Source: Blastobasis lacticolella (lineage: Eukaryota; Arthropoda; Insecta; Lepidoptera; Blastobasidae). From it: a stretch of DNA of 64,000 bases. Below are positions 1 through 12,200 of the stretch, piece by piece. Position 1 is the stretch's first letter. The number at the start of each line of letters is the position of its first letter. Under the pieces are notes generated by a model. It saw only the letters and a list, made by a program, of their open reading frames with translations, ran no database searches and was not told where the DNA came from. The stretch covers positions 15,510,001 through 15,574,000 of the forward strand of contig LR990056.1 of the NCBI GenBank assembly GCA_905147135.1, read 5' to 3'. The translations under genes were made by a program, and so were the position numbers.

Positions 1-120
1 TCGAGAATTAGGGCAATGCCCAGCGCGGAGATTATGGCAATAACTTTCCCTTTCGTTGGAGGGGTCCTAGGGCCTGGATTGGTATTGGCTGAGATGATGA
101 TGACTGGTTGTTCCCTGCAG

Positions 121-266
121 AGTCGATGGGCTCGCTGCTCTGGCGGGCGGAGACCGGTTCTGTTGGCAGTGCTGGCAGCAGCGGCGTGTCGTCGGCCGCT
201 TCACGCGCTCCCAGGCATCCTGGACCTGTCGACAACAAACGGCTGCTGGCGCCTAACCATCTCAAG
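121..266 (+). CDS. USP32: USP32 exon 1 of window, copy A (linker before DUSP)
   Basis: The 146-bp exon starts after ctgcag with 2 bases of a split codon and ends on a complete codon (aag|gtaggg). It encodes a Ser/Ala-rich linker ending [16 protein letters not shown] that leads directly into the DUSP exon. The acceptor has a usable pyrimidine stretch (ggttgttccctgcag). A near copy lies at 335..480; only one of the two can be used in frame. Confidence 0.8.
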
Positions 267-3200
267 GTAGGGGGGAGGGGAGGTGCTCCTGGTATTAGAC
301 AGGTGTAGCTTTAGGTTGGAAGGGGGACTGCCAGAGTCGATGGGCTCGCTGCTCTGGCGAGCGGAGACTAGTTCTGTTGGCAGTGCTGGCAGCAGCGGCG
401 TGTCGTCGGCTGCCTCGCGGGCTCCCAGGCATCCCGGACCTGTCGACAACAAGCGACTGTTGGCGCCTAACCATCTCAAGGTACAGAGGGAGGGCGGAAA
501 GTGTAAGGCATCCTGCTGGTATTGGCCCCCGCCAATACCAGCAGGATGCCTTACACCTCTTCCACCTTACCACCTCAACGTTATTTATTTTACAGTTTTA
601 CAGCAATCACATTTGGTTACAATCAAATACATATATAAGTAGTACTGCCAATTACAAAACTGCAATTTATAAATGGGATAGAAGGATACCATATAGCCAA
701 GTACCTAACATGAATTGTTCAGTAGATAGAGGTAGATAGGTTAGAAGGGCTGCTACTTTTGATTATGGTCTAAAACGACATACCTTCCTGTGTAAAGTGA
801 CTGATGAAAAATTTAATAATGAAGTTTCACCTAAATTAAAGAATTTCCACAATACCTATCCCATTTATTTGCCCTCATATCTGCCATATCACTTCTATAC
901 AAAATACGTGGGATATTAGTTAACTTAGTTACGGCCGAGACTCGGCTCGGACCAGGGTCGGTGTAACGTGAGTTATTCTTTATTGCCATTTATGTCCCTG
1001 ACTGGGGAAGTACTTTCACCTTATAGAATACCGCAGGTAAGCAATACTCTTTTAAATAGTATTGTGTTTCTGCCGGTGAGTAAGGTCTCCAGTGCTCCAT
1101 GGGGTGGGGATTTTGGGAACCGTGGCTTTGGCAGTGGAGGGGCATTTACTTTTTTGCTGTTAAAGCAAAGTGTGATAGAGGTGGACAACGCATTGGCGAT
1201 ACTCTTGGTGTTGCTTATGTCTATAGGCAGTGGTGACCACTTTCCATCAAGTGGCCCGCTTGCCTAATTGCCTATAGTATGAAAAAAAAAAAAGTGATGA
1301 TACACAAGAAATTGTTCGCCTTGAATTGTAACTATACTTTCTTTGCTGTTCGAGATGCAGGCTGGAGTGGATAGATAGAAATACTCTTTATTGCACACAA
1401 AATTACAAGAAAGAAAATTGTATGAGTATGTTTATATGTACTTATGTACCACCGCCCCAATCCCCCAGGTCCGCACCCTGACGGGCGAAGGCGGTCACCT
1501 GCGACGGGACGCCACCCTCGCCCAGCACCGGGACTTCGAGCTGTTGCCAGACGCGCTCTGGAGAGCCATCGCCGCCTGGTACGGCGGGCCAGACCCGCTG
1601 CCCAGACAGGTACCGTAGCCAGAATCATTTGATATATACTCTTACGGTCTTATTCATAAAAAGTTATAGGAGATTTAAAGACTTGCTAAAATATCGTTCT
1701 TGAAAAACATTATACATAAATGCATATTAGCACTAAAACGCTCAATAACGGCTTCAAAACTTATAGTAGACTGAACCCTACTATAAACCTCAACCTATAT
1801 TAGTGACAAACATGGCCGTCGTTACACGAACAGCTGATTTTATTCGCTTAGTGATTTAATGTGATTTGCTCGTGACTACATTCTAAACTTTAATCCTATT
1901 ATACAGCCATGACTCTTTCATTTTCCTTGGAACTCCGTTTCGATAGACAATTTCAGCACATCAAAAAAATTTGTGGCTTGGCTACAAGCAATTTTCAGTT
2001 TTTCAGCTATAAATTCATCAGAACGACAATCTGTTTTTTATCAGACCTTAAGTTATGAGAGGTTTATGGAACAATTATGACTTAGGAATTTTAAAATACG
2101 TTTGAAAGGCCTAATGAGTGTTTTAGCGAATGAACACTTTAAACCTACTATAAGGTTTTTTATGAATAAGAAAAGTGACTCTAATGTAGCTGAGAACTAA
2201 AATGCCCAAAGGATGTGAGGCACGCCGATTTTTTTTTAACTTATAGAACCCACACAAGATATCTTAGTAAGATTGAATCACTAAAAATATATTTATTTTG
2301 TCTCGTGCACGGGCAGACCAACGTTTTGTTGGTCCGGAATTCACTACAAATTGGAATTTTTCTTAACCTTTTCATCGCCAAAGTCTGATATATCAGACAT
2401 TTAAGTTTCGTGCCCTCGCCGCCAATGTCGATATTATCAGACAAATAAATCTTACCAATTTAACTCTATTTTTTCTTATCGTTATAGTACCTGACGACAC
2501 ATGCATACCGTTTTCAGACAGTTTATACTTTATTGTCGTGGTATGTGAACGTTTTTGACGAAAACTCTTGGCGGGGAAAGGGTTAAACTCGATGACATTG
2601 GATAACTCACAGTCTATCTTGTTTTACTATCTAAGATAGAATTTTATATGAAGTTTGTATTTCCAGGTGATAAGGCCGCCCAACTCGGACTTGGAACTAG
2701 AGTTGTATCCGTTGCAACTGAAGATACTGAGGCACGTGGCTACACAGAACAGTGAGTGTTCCATTTGAGTTTATATTACATTTTTTGTTGCTACATTCTG
2801 TCTATTTATTACAAGGTTTTATTTAGTTTCACATGTCCCCATGTTACAAGTTTCAATGTCTAATTCGTAATAAAATATTGCAAGCTGAAATTTAGCACAC
2901 TCATGTAAGTTCGGTGACAATGCTATGTTATGATACCAATGGGCTGATATCATGATGCGAGACGGAAGGTGGCCATAGGAACTCCTAAATTACGCAAAAT
3001 AGATTTATTAAATTTGGGTTCATTGGATTAGTCTTGACAAGTACTCTGACCGAAAATAGAGAACGCGCGATAAAAGCTTACTTACTTACTGCGCTGGCTC
3101 AGCGACCCAATGTGGATCTTAGCCTCTGACATCAGAGACCGATAAAAGCTTGCTATACGTGGCGCTTTCATCGATGTTTGTACAGTTAATATCATGCCCG

Positions 3201-6200
3201 TGATTTGTACGTATCTTGTTTCTCTGGCCAAAAAATGTTGTGAGGAGGTTTTTGTCTTGGCACTATCGTCACTGCTGGCAATAGGTCTCCCCAAAATATC
3301 TCAAAAAGGCCACTTTTGTGCCGTCCGCATCCAGCTGGTACTTGCGGCCTTTACCAGGTCGTCGGTCCACCTTGCGGGAGGCCTACTGCCTCTTCCGGTA
3401 CGTGGAAAGACTACTGCTCCAGCGACCATCTGATGACCCTGTGACACTATTTTTTTTGGGCTTTTGATTTGGGAGGCTTAACCGTGACCGATTCGGGCCA
3501 GTTTTGAATAGTTTAGGGTGAGGTTTAATGTCCAAGAACAGGGTTAGGTTAGGAATAAATAACTCGTAATTTTGGTGTTTTGATTTCTATTAAATTTCAT
3601 GATCGTTGTGAAATTAATGAGCAAGCGCAGCGGGTTTGAAATATTTGACATTTGCAATAATAATAATTAAGGCAAAAAATCATGAAATAATTTATTCTAT
3701 TGTAAACATAATTCGATTAATGACCGAGCGTTCGCGTATTTATAATAATAGAAAGAACTATCACTACATATGAAAGAATAATGTCACACGCCGCGTCTGT
3801 CTGTCTGTATGTTCGCGATAAATTCAAGAACTACTAAACGGATTTTACTAATAGACAGAGTGATCCATGAGGAAGGTGTATAATTTGTGAGGGTGTGCCT
3901 GGTCAACCTGGCCAAGCCAGAGCGGGTCGTTAGTTTACAAATAAATTATTTTGCGAGCGTTTTATATCAGAATTTTGGAGGGATACAGACCCTAGAATTA
4001 TAACCAGTGGACAAAGTTGAAGTGAAAATAAAGTAATTATTAACGTAAACATAAACTGAATAATTTGCGAGCTTAGCGAGCTCGATCAAAACTTACTCCT
4101 TTTTTCAATTTTGGCTATTCCATTATTTTATCGTTTGAGTTATCTGTCGGGTGGAAGGAAACAGATGATTTTTGGAGGGGGATTAAGCTAGGGGAACGGT
4201 TCCTCCCATCCCCCTGGATCCCCTAGTAGGCCTATTGACGCGCCACCTCTTAATTCCGCAGGGCTAGGCGCGCTGGGCACGAGCGCGATGTCTGGCGGTC
4301 TGGCGGGCGCGGCCTACAGCAGCGTGCCCGCGCCCGCGCCGCCCGACCGCCAGCTCGCCTACACCGCCGCCTTCTCCCGGCTGGCCACCGTCAAACAGGT
4401 GAGCCCCCCCGGGAGGGATGGCCGTATAGCCCGCGCCGCCCGACCGCCAGCTCGCCTACACCGCCGCCTTCTCCCGGCTGGCCACCGTCAAACAGGTGAG
4501 CCCCCCCGGGAGGGATGGCCGTATAGCCCGCGCCGCCCGACCGCCAGCTCGCCTACACCGCCGCCTTCTCCCGGCTGGCCACCGTCAAACAGGTGAGCCC
4601 CCCCCGGGAGGGATGGCCATATAGCACTGTCTCGAAGGAACATGACAAAATGGACAAGAAACTTGGCTTCTACCGGGTGCTACCATTTTTTTTGCAAACT
4701 AGATGGCGCCATCGGCTAGTAAGGTCCTTCCAGTGTCAAAATAACACATATAAACTTGGTAAAACAGTTTATTGGAGTAAAGAATGTACAATCACAATTT
4801 ACTTAGCACTATTTACATTGAAAGGTAGGTAAAGCGAGGGGCAACTGATAATAGCTCTTTTCTACGCGGGCCGGAGTCATGGAAGGGCGTCTGCACGTGT
4901 CCGTCTTCGGACGCGAGGCGCGGGGTGCGGGGTGCGGGCGGCACGGGCCGTCCGCGCGCCGTTCCCGGAAAGGGCCGAGCGCAGCTGGACAAAGCTTCCG
5001 CGGCGCAGGTACGAAACCGAGCGAAGGGGCCCAAGCGCGCGCGTTACACACAGTTTTATTGGCTAAAATCTATCTGTCAATTTTGAGCATTTGATTCTGC
5101 CCAATAGCACGACGTATTTTGACAACAGGACCTCGCAACCTAGTGAAAGGAGCTAGTGGAATTTTGAAATTTGTAAGATCACGATTTACTCAATCCAACG
5201 ATCGGCCCTCGATATATCCACCGTAACGCCAACTGACTCATGACTGAATTAAGACAATTTTTTAAGTAGTTTCGGGTTTCTTACCAGGTACTTTGGGTTA
5301 CGAGTACGATATGATGCAGGGGCACAGACACATTGACACGAACTGACTGACACTCGCCACTAAATTGTCATTTAACTACCACGAATATCGTGTAGTTCAA
5401 AACCTTATTTCTCTGTCCACTCACCTACCTATTCCCCCCACAGGTGAGCGAGTTCCTCTGCTCAGCGTTGGGCCTGAACCGCGACGTGGTCCGCCTCTGG
5501 GCGGTGGGCGGCACCAACGGCCAAGGTTTCCTGTTAGACGACGAGAGGCCCACGCTGGCAGCTTTGGGCCTGGACGCGACGCCTTGCCTGCTGCTGGAAG
5601 TGAGGAACCATGATCTGACCTGGCCGGAGGAGATTGGGGCGCTCAGGTTGGTGGTTTAGCTGGGTTTTTGTTTTATATTGGTTATGCAGAGTGGTTCTAA
5701 ATTTATTCTTGATAGGGTATGATGCATGTGCTCGTGATAATAATAAGTTTTTACTATGACACCGACATTAAAACCTACTAGAAAGCGTTATGTGGAAAAC
5801 GGTTTTTCGTCGTGCATATGAATATCACAATGAGTGTCTTCTTGATGTGGATATTTTTTTATATATTTTACCCAAGTTTAAAAATTATGGTAAAGAAGTT
5901 ATCCCATGTAATTGTTGATACCGATCTTATTATCTAATTATGATATTTTATTTTATTTATTTATTTATATATCAGTTGGTTTGCTGTTATAGTATGTATC
6001 AATTTAGGAAACTATATGTATTTTTTCTCATGGATAAAGGGAAAGCTATCTGAAATTAAGAAAAAACATTTTGGAAGATATTTAAAGTCATAATTTCAAG
6101 TCAACACAGACTCACAGCACAATCTTCTACCTCGTTGCCTAGCTCCCCACCCCCGTCCTGAATTGCTTGTAGACACTACAAGTACTACTACTAGTACTAG

Positions 6201-9200
6201 AGTACTATGCGCGCGTGAGTTTATATCCATCGTGCCCGACCGTTTAACTCGAGCGGGTTGTTATCTTCGCCATCTCACTCGCTCGAACCGCAACCAAATA
6301 AGAATGCGATGTATCGAGCCCTCAATAATTAAATAAATAATAAATAAATAAAATAATCGTGGACAAATTCACACAGCGCCATCTAGCCCCAAACTAAGCA
6401 AAGCTTGTGCTATGGGTCCTAGCTAACTGGTATACTACATATATACTTTTTTTTTAAATACATACTTATTATACATAGAACACCCAGACCCGTAACAGAA
6501 ATTAAAATTCATCATTTAAATTTCTGCCCGGCCGGGAATCGAACCCGGGACCTCTTGCGTGGCTGACTGGCATGTTGACCACTGAACCACTCAGGTCGTC
6601 AAACTGACACTACTCGAATTATTTAAGTGGTCGTGCCCGATGGACATGGACTCGCGCGCGCAAATTGGGTTGGCAGGTAAAGATTAGGGGCCTTAGCTGG
6701 ACATAATTCTAATTTTAATGTAATTTTGGGAGTTTGTTCGGGTATCTAATTTCAGATTCCCAAATGGTTTACGAGCAAAACAGTCTTGGTTGTGACGCTA
6801 GGAAAAATGTCCTTTTCTTAAGAAATTGTGTAACAGAATATTAATGTATTTTTGTGTGATATATGTCCAAATTACCAATTATGGGTATTTCCCTTTACTT
6901 GTCACCTACCCTTGTATACCTTGCTTTCTTTCCAAATTTCCTAATTATATGTCATGGATAAGTACCCTGTATGTTTTGATGAAGTTGCTTTGTGAATATG
7001 AAGTTGTATGACAATTTTGATATTCACAGAGTAACTTTATCGTAACTTCTGGGGCAGTTACCGATGACCTATAATCGTGAAATTTAGCGAGTAAGGTCTT
7101 ACAGCACAAGTAAAGGGAAAAACAAAATTGGTAATTTGTACATATTTAGAAGAAATACTTGTATATTTTTCATACAATTTCCTAAGAAAATAATATTTTA
7201 CCTTGCTCCACAACCGAGACTGTTTCGTTCGTAAACGGTTGATAATTGCTAAAAGTACAACGTCTAAAAACTTTGAGGAGCTTTGTCTCCCCCCCAAGGT
7301 AGTACAAGCTCCTTGAGATCGAAAACTTAAACTACACACCGCACACTATTCCCGAACAAACTCCCAAAACTTCGTTTGTCTAGGCATTGTGTCTAGGCCG
7401 AAAGTACCTGCCGACCGGACTATTTGGTGACTTTCAATTATGACTTTAAATATCTTCCAAAATGTATAAACCGCTAATATTTTTACGCGAGTCTCATTGT
7501 AAAACTTGTTTATTATCACGAGCACGATAGGGATAATGCACCTGATTGAAAGTTATCACCACTGCCTATAGACATTAGCAACACCAAGAGTATCGCCAAT
7601 GCGTTGCTCACCTCTATAACACGTTGCTCTGGCATTCAAAAGGCAAATGCCTCTCCACTGCCAAAGCCACGGTTCCCCAAATCCCCACCCCATGGAGCAC
7701 TGGAGACCTTATTCGTCGGCAGAAATACTACAATTTAAAAGAGTATTGTTTAGCTGCGATATTCTGTAAGGTGGAGGTATACTTAAGAAAAATACGCCAA
7801 CACCGCTTAGATTATTATTGTGATAGTAAAAGGATCGTCTGAAGTAGGTATTCTTGGCATAATTCATTTTAAATGGTGCTATATAGAAAGTATCATGAGA
7901 ACGTGAAGAGGGTCGAGGTACCTTAAACGTAATCTTGCCCAAAAGTGTTCCCAAGTCATCATGATTATTAATGTAAATAAAATGGTTTTGTCCCCAGTGC
8001 GGGCGGGTCCCGGCTGGCGGCGCGTCGCGAGACGCTGGCGGCGCCGGACGTGCCGGGCGCCACGGGGCTGCACAACCTCGGCAACACTTGCTACATGAAC
8101 GCCGCGCTGCAGGCGGTCAGTATACGCTAGCTTCATCACAGCCCATACACACACAGTCACTTTTATATCCCACGCAGGGTAGACAGACTCACAAGCTGTG
8201 ATCCGGAGCTCCGGAAGACATACCTGTCTCATCATTACAGCCCATAACTGTCCACTGCAGGAATAAGGGCCTCTCCCACGAGAGGGGATATCATTGCCGT
8301 AATCTTCACGCTTGGCAGGCGGGTTGGAGATAGCAGTGTTATAAATACAACAGTGCAAAACGCCGTTGTCCATTTTCTAGCTTACGGGGACTAGATCTTT
8401 TGCCTCGGAAGCCCACGAGTGTAAAGGGTTGGTGCTATTCTAGAGCTCGTCTAAGCTAAAATGACGCGCCACACAATCGCATTAACGTACACAAGCAAAT
8501 TTAAAATATGGACGCAATACATATACAAATGCCGTTGTAATTGGTCATTCAGGTGAGACTCAAACGTAGGAGCACGCGTCGTTCGATTGGAGCAGTCGAC
8601 GCTCCCACACGGATGAAGTGTCGTTATTGATATTTGCACTCACACATCGAAGTCAACTTATTAAGTAGTGGGGCGCGTCATTTCAGTTTAGACAAGCTCT
8701 ACTCTGCCGGACACCACACGGTTAATACACACATACTTACTATGCTATCCCATAGGGGTAGACACAGATTATTCAGTGCCACTGGCTACGCTCCGGAAGA
8801 CATACCTCTCTTCGCATAATTAATATTTAAATTAAATTGATATTTTCGTACCAAACAAACTTACTATCAGGCACTTTCAATCGGAAGAAATCCAAATCGG
8901 CGAGCGTCATTTTTCTCTTGGGTCGTAAGACCTTTCAACATCCTACATACATAAGTTTCACAATTAATTGTGATATAACTTATAAATATTGCCGATCGAA
9001 GCCGTTTGTTGAGAGTACAACTAGCACGATCTCTAGACATCCTTGCCACATATTTGACGGCTTATTTACCGTCTTATTTACTTATTTATTTATGATCATT
9101 TCACCAGGTATGGAACACGGGTCCGCTGACGGCGTATTTCAACTCTGGCACGCATCTGTACGAGGTGAACGCCGCCAACCCGTTAGGCACGCGCGGCGCG

Positions 9201-12200
9201 CTCGCCTTGCGATTCGGCGAACTCTGCAAGGAGGTAAGTCCAGGGTGGGACGCTATGATTGGTATGGAGTGTATGTTGTGTGGTTGTGGTTTTTTTAGTT
9301 ACGAGTTTTTATAGCGATTCTAAAATCTACCTAATTAGTGGTCGGGGTGCGATGAAAAAACAGCAAATCGAGGTACAGGATAGCCTTTTGTTACACGGGT
9401 ACTTTAGATTAAAAGAATAACTTTAAAAAATATTTTTTTTTATTATGTTTGATATTCTGAATTTTTTGAAACTTATCGAACTGTACTGTACTGTAATATT
9501 ATTGTGTTTTATGGTATTGTCTATGTTAAATTGATGCTCACACACTTCTTAAAATTCACCACACAATCAGAATGACGTTGAACGCTATTACTGCTGCTGC
9601 TGCTTTTGTTATAATTCACAGCGACAACCAGGAAAATACCAAATTATTTATGTTCTGAGAAAAATAAACTTTCCGTAATTATAATCACAACAAAAATAAA
9701 ACTTTATGTCAAGTATCAACAAGCAATACTGGCACATTCGTATATTTTTCTGAGACTCGGATACACACTAAGATACACGTCTAGCGAAGCACGCACGCCA
9801 AGGCACCTTTGAGCATGTACAGAAAATTGACCGCCCGCAGCTCGCGGCACACGTACTTGCGGTGCGCGAAATGGGCGAGCCATGCGTTTCTCAACCTGAG
9901 ACCCTTGGCAACCCTCTAATTCGTACAGACCTTTACGCTATATTTGAACGATTGATTGATTGTACCATTCCCTCCCACAGGTGTGGTCGGGGCGGTCGCG
10001 GTCGGTGGCGCCGCTGCGCGTGCGCTGCGCCGTCTCAAGGCACGCGCGAGCGCTCGCCGGCGGCGGACAACACGACGCGCAGGTAACCCCCACAGGATTA
10101 GGGTCTAACCCACCTCCCAGGGTCCTATCGACCTCTATAAATAAATAAATAACTCATATCAAAAGGTTATAAGCTTTTTCACGCCCCTCTGATATCTATA
10201 CCAGGCAAATAAATAGTCTAACAACTTAACAGTTCAACACTTATGTCAGATACAGATGGAACTTTATCAGCGGGTATTAAAACATGCCTAAATAGAAATC
10301 CAATTCTACCCTCATTCTCTCCCCAATCATCCACCACACTAAATCACTGCTGATTGTTGTCCATAAAAAAACCTCACTGCAACTCTCGGCATTTGCTGCT
10401 GGCGTGGCTGCTGAATGCTCTACACACTAACATCACTGCTGTTGGTTTTCCTGCAAACAGTATAGAATAAAAGAACCCGTTGCAACCCTCGACAGGAGCT
10501 ACTGGCATGGCTACTGGATGCTCTCCACGAGGACTTGAACCGCGCGCGGCTACAGCGGCCACCACCGCCAGCGTTGCCCGACCGGGACTCCAACGGACGG
10601 CCTGACCAGGTGGGCAGACACACACACACACGAACACTTTATTCGTATAGGTGTCGCTGATTCAGATCCGGCTCAAAGTACCAAACATTTTATATCAGGC
10701 GATTGTTTTACATATATACATAAAGCTCACGCCTGGCGGACCCTGGGCTCTCACATGCCACGCGGGGGCGCAACCGGGAACGCCAAGATAATGATGATAA
10801 CATAAAGCTCACACCTCTGTCCCACAGGTGGGGTAGACAGAGACTATGGACCGTCACTTTGCTCTGTCCTGACACAACTCTTAGCCTTGCATATATCGAC
10901 AACTCTGTTCATGCAACCCATTTTATTCTTGCCACTTCGGACCCCAGCTTTTTTGAGAACATTACTGATCTGATCAGTAAATGTTTTCCTAAGTAATCCA
11001 GGGTTCTTTTACTTTTAGTTTTAATCGATTGTCATGTATTTTTATTTTTTATTTATTGATTAATACAAACAGTCTTACACAAGTATTACACATAAACAAA
11101 ACAGACTTACAGTTCCATAATTCACATACAATGTTTTACTTTTATCCTTGAGCTTACAGTATACAGCGCAAGAAATATTGAATTTAATAAAATGATTAAC
11201 AATGGACATATTAATCTGCGCAATAGTACCCAACAAGATCATGTTTAGGTGCCGGTTGCTTGGGCTGATTGCTATTCAAGAAGTTACTTATTACAACAAT
11301 TCGTAAATACTCTTTCTATAAAGAGATATACTCGCCGCGAAAATGTCGACACTGCTTAAACATTTATTATAAAAATCACAAGAACGTCTAAAAAAAGTAT
11401 TTTTGCATAATTTGTTCGAAAGCGTGGGATATGAAAAGTAGCAATATCACGTGAGGAAGGTCGAGGTATTCTTAATGTAATTTTATTCAATAACGATTCT
11501 GAATTAACTAAATTGTTTATAATTTTATACAGAAATATGGCATCCAAGTAAATACGTCTTGTTTCCAGGGACTTAAATCTATGTCTAATTGCACTTGTTC
11601 CATAATCTGTAAAATTATATTTTATTGCCATTACATCATGTTTACTCAACTGCCATCGAAACTCATAGTCCACAAACGACTTTCGCAGACTTGGCCACTG
11701 AAAAGGGTATTTTCGCTGCAGGCTGACTCTAACGAATTAATAATTATCACCTTTACGACACTAATGTCCAATTTGAAAAATGACCAGCCGGCTATACATC
11801 ATATTATTAGACGGAAGACGTCACTGTTGGGCTCCAAAGATCTCCACAAACGCCGGTCCTGAGCCAACTGCATCCAGCCGGTACCTGCGACCTTTATCAT
11901 GTTGTATCATCATCACAGCCCATAACAGTCCACTGCAGGACTTAGAGCCTCTCCCACGTAAGGGGAGATTGTTGCCATAATTTCCACGCTTGGCAGGCGA
12001 GTTGGAGATCGCAGTTTTATAAATATAACAATGAGAAATGCTGCTGCCCTTTTTCCAGCCCACGGAGACGAGACATTTTGTCTCGAAAACATTAAACGCC
12101 TTACGACACCCACCAGTGTAAAGGATTGGTGATATTCCACTCCTCTGCCGGACACCACACGGCCAATATCGTACGTGTACGTATACGGTACGGTACGTAC

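Larger units (their letters stand above)
5660..7990. other. Intron 5: mostly unclassified AT-rich DNA
   Basis: No coding exon is recognised. It contains the tRNA-like SINE (6440-6600), an antisense LINE tail (7553-7785) and a jockey-like fragment (7800-7955). A motif at 7385-7445 (gtacctgccgaccgg) recurs near 29455-29490, marking another dispersed repeat. Confidence 0.6.

Noticed and set aside
6515..6595. Genuine tRNA gene on the minus strand
   Set aside because: A and B boxes are fine, but the acceptor stem ends do not pair and the 3' side continues as a SINE body.
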